This document shows, one piece after another, positions 16,391 through 26,500 of a DNA stretch of 64,000 bases (positions within the stretch are counted from its first letter, which is position 1; each line of letters starts with the position of its first letter). A program made the position numbers and the translations under genes. Source of the stretch: Tritrichomonas musculus. Taxonomy: Eukaryota > Parabasalia > Tritrichomonadida > Tritrichomonadidae. The notes beneath the pieces were generated by a model. It was given only the letters and a program-made list of their open reading frames with translations, made no database searches and had not been told where the DNA came from. The stretch is taken from contig JAPFFF010000011.1 of assembly GCA_039105265.1 (NCBI GenBank), positions 4,216,001 to 4,280,000 of the forward strand. The letters run 5' to 3'.

Positions 16391-18187
16391 TTAGTCATAA
16401 CCAGTTGGTCTTCCACGTGGGTAATATTGAACACCATCTTGAATTGACCAAGTCCAATAAGTATCAGAACAAATCCACATTTCTGGAATTGGTGAAACTT
16501 TTGATCCCGCGTCTGTATTTACTTGAATTGTTCCTGCATTATTTTTATAATATGGGTATAAATAACGACATTTCTCATCAACTTCAATAAGATTTCCACG
16601 GAATTCAATTGAAACAGCTTGATTACCAGTATCAACTCCATCAAATACATATCCAGAATTACCTCTCTCCAATTGAAAATTAATTCCAAAACTTGTATTA
16701 TCAAATGGACACATGAAATATCGATCATGCTGATTCATGGTTGGAATCGATTCATAAACATGATTTAACGGTCTAGAGATTGATTCTAAATATTCAACTG
16801 TTGGTTCAATATACCCATCTAATTCATTTGCCATTAATTGATATTGAACAAATCTTCCATCCCAAGAATTATCAAACTCAGTTTCTGGATATTTCTTTTT
16901 ATTAACTGATAATCTAAATTGAGTAAACATTGGATTTTGATAAACTGTTAAGTCATTTGGTTTACTTGGAAACATTAAAGTAATATTTGTTGCATTCTTT
17001 AATGGAATTGATTTTGAAATATCTATTCGTTTTTCTGTAATTCTTGATTCAAATTGATATCGTGTTAATTCTTGAGATGGAATAATAATTGGTTCTTGTA
17101 AAGTTGTCATTAAAGCTTCAATAACATCAGGTTTGACACCAAATCCAGCACAATTTGTACGACATTTTTCAATTTTACATTCATTTACATTAACTTCTAA
17201 TGTATTCAAATCTATTTCATATTTATTCCATTGTGCGACACCAGTCGCATCATGTACACTCGATGCACAATAATAGGCATTATTTGGAAGTTTGTTTTCT
17301 GTTGTATCGTTCGCTTTGAATTTTGCGAACGCACATTGATATACTTTAGAAACAATGAGTGCCTCTTGATTAATTTGAACAAAATGATTTGTAATTGGAA
17401 GATCAGGTGCATTTAATTCACCATTATTTGCTGATGTCCAAAATTTAATAGCTTCGGCAACATTCTTTGGAGGAACTTGACACCAAACTAAACCATCTAA
17501 TGTGAATTTTATTTCTTCTTCAACTTCTCCTAAAATTCGATTTGGATATAATCTCCAAGCTTGTAATGCTAATTGATCTGTGAAAGGAATTACAAGTTCC
17601 ATTTTGACCTGTACTTTCTTATTATTACCTTCAAATGCACTCATTGGAATATAAACACCTGCAACATTTGGAGACATACAACAAACACTTTCCCATAACG
17701 AATGAGAATGAGCAGAATTATACTTTGAATCTTTTGGTCGAATTGAATTATATGCGAAGGATTCTCTAACCATTTCACTTTGATGATAACCTGAGATTAA
17801 TTTTCCATCAACCCAAAATTGTAATTCAGATATGATTTCAACAGCATCTTTGAAACCAACGAAAATCAAATTTAATTTTTCCCAATCTTTTCCAGTAAAC
17901 ACGTTGGGAGCAATTGTTTTGTTCATTGATAGATTTAAATCTACGATTAATCGAAGAAAACTTTTCTCTATTTGAGATATTGTATGACCAGAATGAGTTA
18001 ATCTTATTTTTGTTTTTGTACCAATTGGAATTGTTTCATCTTTGTCATGACATAATTCTTCTACGACTGAAAAAGTATTATCTCCTCCATTCTTTTGCAC
18101 TAATGTCCTCAAATGATTATTGAAAAAGTTTAATATGTCACCTTCATCATTTCCTGTATTCTTAAATTGTGCGTTTTGATAAGTCAT
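16391..18187 (-). CDS. Major capsid protein-like Polinton gene, copy 2 (598 aa)
   Basis: It begins MTYQNAQFKNTGNDEGDIL, like copy 1, and ends with the same WTWSIQDGVQYY-type terminus, 31 bp before copy 1 starts. The two proteins align along their whole length, with conserved blocks (FTDQLALQAWRLYPNRILGE; VWCQVPPKNV; YLESISRPLN; SGYVFDGVDT) separated by strongly diverged, length-variable segments around residues 290-350 and near the C-terminus. Those variable parts probably correspond to surface loops. The tandem arrangement indicates an old gene duplication followed by divergence, so the shell may contain two related subunits. It could also be that one copy has a specialised role such as a turret or vertex. 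Confidence 0.8.
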   Translation of the reverse strand: MTYQNAQFKNTGNDEGDILNFFNNHLRTLVQKNGGDNTFSVVEELCHDKDETIPIGTKTKIRLTHSGHTISQIEKSFLRLIVDLNLSMNKTIAPNVFTGKDWEKLNLIFVGFKDAVEIISELQFWVDGKLISGYHQSEMVRESFAYNSIRPKDSKYNSAHSHSLWESVCCMSPNVAGVYIPMSAFEGNNKKVQVKMELVIPFTDQLALQAWRLYPNRILGEVEEEIKFTLDGLVWCQVPPKNVAEAIKFWTSANNGELNAPDLPITNHFVQINQEALIVSKVYQCAFAKFKANDTTENKLPNNAYYCASSVHDATGVAQWNKYEIDLNTLEVNVNECKIEKCRTNCAGFGVKPDVIEALMTTLQEPIIIPSQELTRYQFESRITEKRIDISKSIPLKNATNITLMFPSKPNDLTVYQNPMFTQFRLSVNKKKYPETEFDNSWDGRFVQYQLMANELDGYIEPTVEYLESISRPLNHVYESIPTMNQHDRYFMCPFDNTSFGINFQLERGNSGYVFDGVDTGNQAVSIEFRGNLIEVDEKCRYLYPYYKNNAGTIQVNTDAGSKVSPIPEMWICSDTYWTWSIQDGVQYYPRGRPTGYD

Positions 18188-18256
18188 CTGTTTTTATGAA
18201 GAATTTAAAAAATTCGAAAAGCCAATTTTTTTTAAAATGAAAAACAATTCTATACA

Positions 18257-18538
18257 ATGGCTTTTGGTTCTTGGATTAAAAAAATAGGAGAGAAAGTTAA
18301 AAATTTTGCACAAAAAGCAGTTCCAATAGTTCAAAAAGGTTTACAATTTGCAGCAGATAAAGTTGCACCTGTCTTAGAAAAAGTTGGAGAAACAGTAGGT
18401 GGAACAATTGGTAATATTGCAAGTGGTATTGGAAGAGGTATTCGAACAGTTAATGATAAAGTTCAACCTTGGTTAGAAACTGGGAAAGAAAAATTCTTAC
18501 AACCTGCTTATGATAATAATAATTATGGACCTAGTTAA
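18257..18538 (+). CDS. Small amphipathic virion-type Polinton protein, 93 aa
   Basis: An ATG-started rightward gene 69 bp from the divergent capsid gene. After MAFGSWIKKIGEKVKNFAQKA comes a long Gly/Ala/Val-rich amphipathic region (VAPVLEKVGETVGGTIGNIA; SGIGRGIRTVNDKV). The tail ends NNNYGPS. This pattern, an N-terminal amphipathic helix followed by a flexible Gly-rich helical stretch, resembles membrane-active internal capsid proteins such as adenovirus protein VI-type or phage transglycosylase-free pilot peptides. It may line the inner capsid or perturb host membranes during entry. The MAFGS start is shared with a tiny gene at 5.8 kb. The function is inferred from pattern and neighbours. 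Confidence 0.65.
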   Translation: MAFGSWIKKIGEKVKNFAQKAVPIVQKGLQFAADKVAPVLEKVGETVGGTIGNIASGIGRGIRTVNDKVQPWLETGKEKFLQPAYDNNNYGPS

Positions 18539-18541
18539 AAT

Positions 18542-18673
18542 TTATGAGTACATTCTTCGTCTAATTTCATCATCTAATGGTGGCTCATTTGGAGGGAAAA
18601 GCTTTATAACTCTTAATAATGTGTTCATTAACTCAATCAAAACAAGCGTTCCTAAGAGAATTTCAATCAGCAT
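18542..18673 (-). CDS. Short single-pass membrane protein gene, 43 aa
   Basis: A 44-codon ATG-started leftward frame lies between two rightward genes, 3 bp from the end of the amphipathic gene. The product has a hydrophobic helix (MLIEILLGTLVLIELMNTL, residues 1-19), then basic residues (LRVIKLF) and a polar tail (PPNEPPLDDEIRRRMYS). This is a plausible tail-exposed membrane peptide with the positively charged side just after the helix. It fills the only gap in this stretch, and its composition is protein-like. No homologue is known, and conservation in related elements would be needed for certainty. Confidence 0.5.
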   Translation of the reverse strand: MLIEILLGTLVLIELMNTLLRVIKLFPPNEPPLDDEIRRRMYS

Positions 18674-18724
18674 ATTGTTTTAAATATTTTCAAAAATGTT
18701 TAAACAAATTTTATTTTTTTTAAA

Positions 18725-19027
18725 ATGGAATTGAAAATTATTGAACCAATTCAAAATTATTTAAAAGAGTTTAACACAACTGATGAGTTTAATTTATTCT
18801 ATTCTAAGAACAAAGAACAACTAGATTCAGAAACAACACATAAACTAAACAAAAAGTATCATATTCAAGGTTATCGTATAACCAAAATCAAAGGTGAATT
18901 AATGTTAAAGAAGGTTAATGAAGACGAAGAAAAAGACGATTCAGAAATTTTGAAGATCAAAGATGATATTGCAAAAATTAAAATTACTTTGAATGATGTT
19001 ATAAATTTTATTAACTCTAAGACCTAA
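18725..19027 (+). CDS. Hypothetical 100-aa Polinton protein
   Basis: An ATG-started rightward gene whose last 11 bp overlap the end of the convergent packaging-ATPase gene. Residues ~1-62 look like a small mixed fold (FNTTDEFNLFYSKNKEQLD; LNKKYHIQGYRITKIKGEL). A charged stretch (NEDEEKDD) and a C-terminal heptad coil (ILKIKDDIAKIKITLNDVI) follow. The LNKKYHIQGYRITKI segment is reminiscent of short conserved proteins of virophages and large DNA viruses, but no named family is claimed. A C-terminal coil suggests oligomerisation. The tail-to-tail overlap with the ATPase is typical of compact element genomes. Confidence 0.6.
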   Translation: MELKIIEPIQNYLKEFNTTDEFNLFYSKNKEQLDSETTHKLNKKYHIQGYRITKIKGELMLKKVNEDEEKDDSEILKIKDDIAKIKITLNDVINFINSKT

Positions 19028-19880
19028 TATATGTATCACCACCTGAAGAACATTGAATAACAATCATTGGATGTTCATCTGGATGTTCATGTTTCATTTC
19101 ATTTAATTGTTGAAATGCATCAAAAAAGTCTTCAAAATCTAAATTACTTGCTGCTTGAGAATAAATGTAACGTAATTGTTGTTTATTAAAACCAGGCAAT
19201 AAATATAAAGTACTTATTTCATTTTTAATATGTGGTTTTAACCCTTTCCAACCTTGAACTAATAAGAAATAAGACATATTTGTATGACGACATCTACGTA
19301 ATAATTGACTAAAAAATGATTCTTCTGACGAGAATAATTTTGAATTTGAAATATCATCAAATAATACGATTGAATGTAAATATTCTCGATCAAAATCTTC
19401 AACAAACAAAACATTAAATAAGTCATCTAATTGATCTTGTGAAATTTTATTTTTGGTTCTTTCTCTTCGAATTTTGTAATATAAACTTTTTGCTGCTAAT
19501 AATTCATCAATACATTTTTCAGCATCTTTTTCACTAACTACAACTGTTGGCATTTGTAATAATGGTTTTAATGATAACCAACTTTTATCGTTCTCTTCAC
19601 CATCTTTTGTAACATAAATTAATAAATGATGAGTATTAAGTATTGAAATTTTAATGATTTCTTCTAATGCTGTAACTGTTTTTCCCATACTTTGTTTACC
19701 TACAATAACATTAACAGAATTATATTTAGCAACGATATCTTCATGAATTGGAGCAATTAAAGAATCATTCTTTGGACTCAAATTTGATTTTAATCTTGCT
19801 TTTATTTTTGATCGAATGTTTTCTTTCTCAAAGTTAACTTCTTCTTCTTCACTATCACTAAAATAATCACTGTCACTCAT
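19017..19880 (-). CDS. A32/FtsK-HerA-type DNA packaging ATPase
   Basis: A 287-codon protein with a Walker A motif (VIVGKQSMGKTVTALEE, residues ~54-70) and a Walker B motif (SIVLFDDIS, ~163-171). A later region with LRRCRHTNMSYFLLVQGWKG, then NEISTLYLLPGF, matches the arginine-finger/sensor segment of A32-like ATPases. The acidic N-terminal ~35 residues are probably flexible. In Polintons and related viruses this motor pumps DNA into the preformed capsid and sits with the capsid genes, as it does here. The length is normal for the family. Both ATPase motifs look complete. The identification is firm from the motifs and gene context. Confidence 0.92.
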   Translation of the reverse strand: MSDSDYFSDSEEEEVNFEKENIRSKIKARLKSNLSPKNDSLIAPIHEDIVAKYNSVNVIVGKQSMGKTVTALEEIIKISILNTHHLLIYVTKDGEENDKSWLSLKPLLQMPTVVVSEKDAEKCIDELLAAKSLYYKIRRERTKNKISQDQLDDLFNVLFVEDFDREYLHSIVLFDDISNSKLFSSEESFFSQLLRRCRHTNMSYFLLVQGWKGLKPHIKNEISTLYLLPGFNKQQLRYIYSQAASNLDFEDFFDAFQQLNEMKHEHPDEHPMIVIQCSSGGDTYIRS

Positions 19881-19930
19881 TTATTTTTTAAATTCCAACT
19901 AAATTATGTAAAAAAAAGATAACAAAATTT

Positions 19931-20422
19931 TTACTCTTCAGTTGTTTCGTCATCTGCTTCATCTTCATCCTCGTCAAATTCACTTGATGCTTGTTGAATT
20001 GCAGCTACTAATAATTGTTCAATATCTTCTTCAAAATGTTGTCTATCGTCTTTTGGTCCAGTTTTCAATTTTTCAATTAAACCGTCAACAATTTTATGAT
20101 AATCTTCTTGAGTTGTTTTATTTCCACGATATCTTCTTTGTTCTTCTTCTGTTGTTAAACCATATTCTTGATAAAGTGGTTGTAAAACTAATTGATCCCA
20201 TACAATTGGATAAGCTTTACATAATAATCTCATTTTGTCAACTGGAATTAAATCAACATAATTTGTTTCTGCTAAAGCTTTTTCAGTAACTCTTCCCATA
20301 ACATATTTCTTAAATTTATTTAATGCTGATAATTTTCTTGGTTTCTTTTCAGGTTTTTTACCGCTTGAAGCTTTTAATTCTTGTAATAATTTTCTTAACT
20401 CACCTATATCTGCGTTACTCAT
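19931..20422 (-). CDS. Hypothetical 163-aa Polinton protein with acidic tail
   Basis: The start chosen is MSNADIGELRKLLQELKAS, because the upstream in-frame ATG would add a hydrophobic, Ile/Phe-rich ten-residue piece coded by an AT-rich leader. After a helical head and a Lys-rich linker (SGKKPEKKPRK), the middle ~80 residues form a helical domain (NKFKKYVMGRVTEKALAETN; MRLLCKAYPIVWDQLVL). The last ~20 residues are Asp/Glu-rich. It lies between the ATPase and the giant gene, all leftward. A scaffold or packaging accessory role is possible, because acidic tails are common there, but no family is recognised. Confidence 0.6.
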   Translation of the reverse strand: MSNADIGELRKLLQELKASSGKKPEKKPRKLSALNKFKKYVMGRVTEKALAETNYVDLIPVDKMRLLCKAYPIVWDQLVLQPLYQEYGLTTEEEQRRYRGNKTTQEDYHKIVDGLIEKLKTGPKDDRQHFEEDIEQLLVAAIQQASSEFDEDEDEADDETTEE

Positions 20423-20508
20423 AATTTTTATGATAAAAATAAAAATAAACATTTATTTACTTAAAATATTTCATTAATTGAGGATTATTTTGAATTACAC
20501 TTGGAATT

Positions 20509-23500
20509 TCAGATGTTTTCGGAATTTGTTTGACTTCGGTTGCTGGTTTTTCTTCTGTTATTGTTTTTGGAATTGATTATTGTTTTTGGAATTGATTCAG
20601 GGATTGGGGTTATTGTTGGTTTTGGTACAATAGCATCGACTTTTCTTTGTAATGGTTTCGTCTTTGTCTTTTTCTTTGAGATATCTTCTTTATCAATTGT
20701 ACTCTTTTCTGAAATAACTTCATCGTCATCATCTTTCTTCTTTTTAGCTTTTGAATTTTTCTTTAAGAGTTTCGTTCTTTCAGATTTTTGTTTCTTAAAT
20801 TGTTTACTTGATTTAGCTTTTGTATTAATTGTTGGTTTCTTTGGTTTGATTTCAACCTCTTCACTTTCTTCTTCAACTTTTTCAATTGCTTTTTGTTGTT
20901 GTTCCATTTCTTCTTTTGCTTTAAAGCGTAAAGGTAAATTCTTTCGACCTCTTCTTGGTAAAACTTGTATCATATTATTTTTGGTTTTGACCACTTCAGG
21001 TTGATCAACTTTCGTAGGTAATAAGTTAATTTTCTTTCCTGGTTCAATTTTTGTTAATGTCATTGGTTTTTCAGATATTGGGCTTACAATCGGTTTCTTT
21101 TCAATTGGTGTTTCTTTCTCTTCTGTCATTGTTGTTTTTGATGAAAATAAATTATTAGTATTTGAATTAGATGAATAAGGTACAACAGGTTTAGGAGGAG
21201 CGTTTTCATTAAATTGAGACATTATTGATGTTTTTCCATTTAATTTATTTTTCTTTTGTTGTTCCATTAATAATGATCTAATTGATATACCTTTTGCACT
21301 TTGTTGAATTAAACTAGTTATTCCACCTTCATAATTTTTAGACCATACACTTTCTTCTTTCTTTTCACTTCCATCATTAATTGTAGGCATTGTATTCGTA
21401 TCAGTCGTTGTTGTTGTTGTCGTTGTCGTTGTTGCTGGTGTTGTTGTTGCTGCAGGTTTATTCATTGTTGTACCTATGAAATTATTTCTTAATGCACCAC
21501 CAATTCCAACAGATGTATTGTTATTTGAATTCTTTTCAGATTCTTTTTGTCTTGCTTCATTCATCATATTATTAATGTCAGATAATGCAGTATCGGTTTC
21601 CATATTTTTATAACGTTCGAATCCAATTTCAGTTAATCCTACTTTTCGTCTCATCGAATTCAAATCACTTAGTTTTAATTCAACCTTCTTTTTATGTTCT
21701 TTCTCTTTATCGTCTTTCTTCTTCTCTTCATCCCATTCTTTTTGAGCTTCTTTTTCTAAATTCTGTAATATTATTATTGTTGGCTCTAAATTATTCACAG
21801 GTTTATCTTGATAATCCGAATATTTCAAAGGTGTGTGTTCTTTCTTGTAATGTTCTTTGAGTTGTTTATATATCTTATTTGTTTTAAAGATATATCTATT
21901 CAATTTTAGGTATCGTTCTAAATCATCTAAGTTTGGATATAATTGAACCAAATTTTGATATGTTTCTGAAGAATCATCTGTATGCTTATGATATTCTGAT
22001 AACATAGTTTTGAAATACTCTTCTTTTTCTTTCGTGACTTCCTTTTTATATTCTTCATAAGCAGGTCTAATATGATCTATTTTAACATCTGAATCTTTCA
22101 ATGGATTTGTTGGATCTTTATTCAAAATATATTTTTTAACTACACTCTCTACAGAATCTCTTGACATTTTTCCATTTTTCTTTTCTATTGAATTATGATC
22201 GTCAATTAATGGCAAAAATGCTATCTTTTCTAAGACATGTATCCAATTTGGATTCTTAGGATCTTCATGAAAACTATTTAAATCATTTGGATTCACTTTC
22301 TTATTAAAATGATTTTCATAATCAGGAATGAACTCAATAATTGTTTGTAACGCATCCAAATTATCAGAATTAACACTTAACTTCTCCAACATATCGGTTG
22401 AAATTTGATGATCTTTATCTTTGTTCTTATTGATTGAATCTATTGAATCTATTAATTTATTCTTCGAATCTGTTTTTGATTTCTTTGATAAATCTTTCAC
22501 CTCTTTTATAAATTGTTTCATATCTTGAATCGTTAACGTTCCAATACCATTTTGAGTTTTATATGATTTTATTGCAGTATCGAAGTCAACTCTATTCTTT
22601 TTCGTGTGTCCTAAATAATTTTCATATTCTCTCCAAACAATATTTGCCTTGTTAGCGATTTTTGCAATATTGAAATCAAAATCTAAATTCTCATCTTGTA
22701 CTCTCCAATTGACTCCGTAAGTTGTTTTTAAATATTTTGCATATTGCATCATTTGATTTATTGTTATATCCATACCGAATGCTGTTTCATATCTTTGTCT
22801 GAGAGGTTCTAAGGTAGCATATTTCATTTTATCATAAGGAGTAAAATACTCGGCTGGAATTGGCTTATCTTTATTTTTAGAATTATATTTGTTTATCAAT
22901 TCATGATATTCATTATTTTCTGAATATTTATTGACATACGCTAAGTAATTTTTAAGATATTTGATATCTCTTCCTTCTTTATTCCATTGTTTAATTGTTG
23001 AATCAATGGGGAAATCAAGATTGAATATTTTCTTATATTTTTGCAATTCACCTTGCAATTCAATTTTATAATTACCTGTATCTTCATCTTTATAATTTTG
23101 AATGATTTTCTCTCGTTCATCCAAAGATAATTTCATCCAACCATCTTTTCCTTTGAATTTGTCATAAACGCGTTCAATTTCTGATATTTCTTTTTCCAAT
23201 TCTTCACAAAATTTCTTTGGACTTCCTGTATATGAATCATCTTTTGGAGCTTTAGGATTCAAATAATTGTATTTCGTTAATAATAATGTTTGATAAGTCT
23301 TATAACAATGGTATTCATTTTCTGCAAATATATCATCAATACTTTTGACATTATCACCTGTTAAACCATGTGAATCATTATATAAATCAACTAATTTATC
23401 AATTCCTCTGAAACTATCTAATTTTTCCTTTTCTTTCTGATATCTCTTTTCAATTTTTTCTAAATATTCGAATTGAGCACTTGGTGTTGAACCCCAACTT

Positions 23501-26500
23501 TTACGATCTTCATAATTAAAAACTTTCTTATATTTTGTTTCTAAGTCTTTGATTTTAATCATAATTTTCAAAAAATTGAGAACATTATTTACTTTATATT
23601 TTTGTTCTTTCTCAATATCTTCTAATTTCTTTGCAGTATCTTTATATTTGTCTTCATATTCATTATAGAGACCGTTTATATTTGTTGAAGTCTTTAATTG
23701 ATTTTGATTTGTTTCATATCTCTCTAATTCTCTTTGCATTTTACTAATATCTTCCGAATTTTCTCCATAATCTTTTTCATTAAAATCTTTATCTAATTTT
23801 TGTAATTTGAGTTTCAATATTTTGTAATTCATCATATTCAAACAACCCGTAGAATCAGTCTTATATTTGGTAACGATATCTTGAACTGATAATTTTTCTG
23901 TATTAAATCTTCTATTATATTCATCTAATGTGTTTTTGAAGTTAGGAAGTGTATAATAATATGTATTATAAATTCGAAAGAACTCATCAAATTTTTCTAT
24001 TTGATCTTTTTTGGATAAATTTGAAGACCATGTATCATCTGGAAAATCTTCCTCGAATTTCTTTTTTCTATTTTCGAATACAATTTCTTCATAGACTTTA
24101 TCAATATTTCCGTCATATTTTTTATGAACTTCTTCCCATTTATGCAATTGATCTTTCGGTTCTTGATAACGATTCCAATGTTCTACTTCTGGCATTAATT
24201 TTTCCCATTTTGGTTTAATATCTCTTGTTTCTTTCATCTTCAAATCGAAAAATTTATATCTTTCTTTTTCATTTTTGAATGTGTTCATCTTTGTATCTGG
24301 TTTCAATCCTACTTCTTCACAAAACGCTTTGTATTCTGATTCCCAAATTTCATTTTGCAAATATCGTCTAGCGTCTAACACATCATCATCTGGATTATCA
24401 GAATCAATATATCTATTAAATAAATCATCTATAGAAACTTCTTGTTTTTGATTGACTAATAGTCTCTGAATGTCACCATCAATCCGAAATTTCTCATATC
24501 GTTTTATGTAATTATTGATTTTATTAGCTAATTTTGCATTTGTTACTTGATAATTAGTTTCGAAATTTGGATATTCTTTCCCTGTAAATTTTCCCCAAAT
24601 TTTCGTTAAAATTTTATAATAAACAATATCTTTATTGTACTTATCATCGATCATCATTTGTTCTATTGTTGGAAGAGTCGAATCAACGTTCTCTTTTGCA
24701 TAATCATACCATTTTCGAACTTCACTATCCCAAAGTATTGAATTTTTCTTTATATCAATTTCACTCTTTTTATTCTCTAAAGCTTTCAAATATGTTTCCC
24801 ATTTTCCATCAAAATTTTTAGGGAAATTCTCTTTTGACAACTGATAAGTAGTTTCTAGTTCATGTTCTAACAATACACATTTCATTGCATTTGTACAATT
24901 TATATAACTTCCATAAAGTCGTTTAATATCAGTAGCATCATAATGTGAATGTTTAATATCATTATATTGATTTAATAATTGTTGAAAACTTACTGATTGA
25001 AATGCCGTATCATCTTTTGAGACATTATTAAAAATCTCTTTCAATTTTGTTATACCGGCTAAAGATATTGGTACATCTTTTATATCATTATTATCTGACG
25101 TAATTGCATTTATTTTTCCAACATATGTCCAATATTCTAAATAAATTTTTGCTGATTGAACATTATCTTTAAACTTTTTCACTAACCATAAATGATTTAG
25201 AGTGTCTTGACCCGACTCTGCATTATAACAATTTAATTTTATTTGTAATTCATTATCTACTTTATAATCTTTATAATTTTTCAATAACTTTTCAATTTCA
25301 TGAATATGTGCTAATTTTTGATCGTTATTTGGATCTGTTTCTTTTATTGAATAATCTTCTTGAAATTCTTCACGATATTTCTCTAATAAATAGTGATATT
25401 TTAAATCTATTTTTGCTGATTCATAATCTAATCCATATTTGATTTTACATTGATTAATTGTTTGAGTTGATCTATCGTCGGAATGATTTGATCGATAATC
25501 AGAATGAATTTTCAAAAAGGCTGGTGAATTCCAAGAAGCTGTGTTCTCATCTTCAATTTTTGAAACAAAATTTAATAACCAATTTAATCTTGATGTTAAA
25601 TCTTTTTCGTCAATATCGTGATATGGAGCAAAATTTACATCTCCTCTCGGTAATTCTTCGTCTTCATTTCTTCCGAGAGCCACCAATAATGTTTTCTTAT
25701 TTTTCTCAATTTCTAAATATTTCATTGCATCAGCTGGTTTTTCAAATTCATCTTTCAAATCTTCATAACTCTTTTTTGAATTTATTCGACCTTCATTTTG
25801 ATATCTTTCTAATGTTGATTTCACATTTGAATTTTCCCAATCATCATTCTTTTTACGATAATCTTCCGCGGCTAAAATAATATTATTGTATTCTGTTGAA
25901 ACATTTGAATTATTAGTATTTGAATCAGGTATATATCTTTTTCCAACGAATTGTTGGTAATATTTCTTAGCTAATGGAATTAAATAATTTTTATACATTT
26001 TGTCTTCATCCCATGAAAAATCATATTTCAACCCTGTTTTATTTTCCTCTTTCAATGCTTCTAGATAAAAAACATGATTTCGAAAATCAGTGTTTGATTC
26101 CCAATTTGATTTTGAATTTGAAAAATTGGTAACACTTGATTGAATATTATTTAAAAATGTAGATTGATTGACTGCATCACCTTGATTCACAACTGTTTGC
26201 AAAAATGAATTAATATCTGAATATTTTTGACTTCCATTCATATTTTCGATTTCTTGATTTCCTTCATAAGCTGCGAAGAATTGTAAACATCTATTCAAAT
26301 CTCCATAAAATTTTCCAAATAAATAATACAACGCTGATTGTTCAGAACCTCCAAATTTATTTTTGTATTTTGTTAAATAAGGTAATAAAGTTGGATTCCC
26401 TACCCATTGTCGACTATAAATCGGATAATACTGACTATAAAAATTGTTTAACGCTTGATAAGCCGATTCAATTGTTCCACCATTTCTAACAATATAATTC

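Noticed and set aside
20540-21004. Rightward 154-codon frame opposite the giant gene's tail
   Set aside because: It is the reverse reading of Lys/Thr-rich low-complexity codons, giving Phe/Leu/Ser-rich nonsense; the other strand has the coherent protein.
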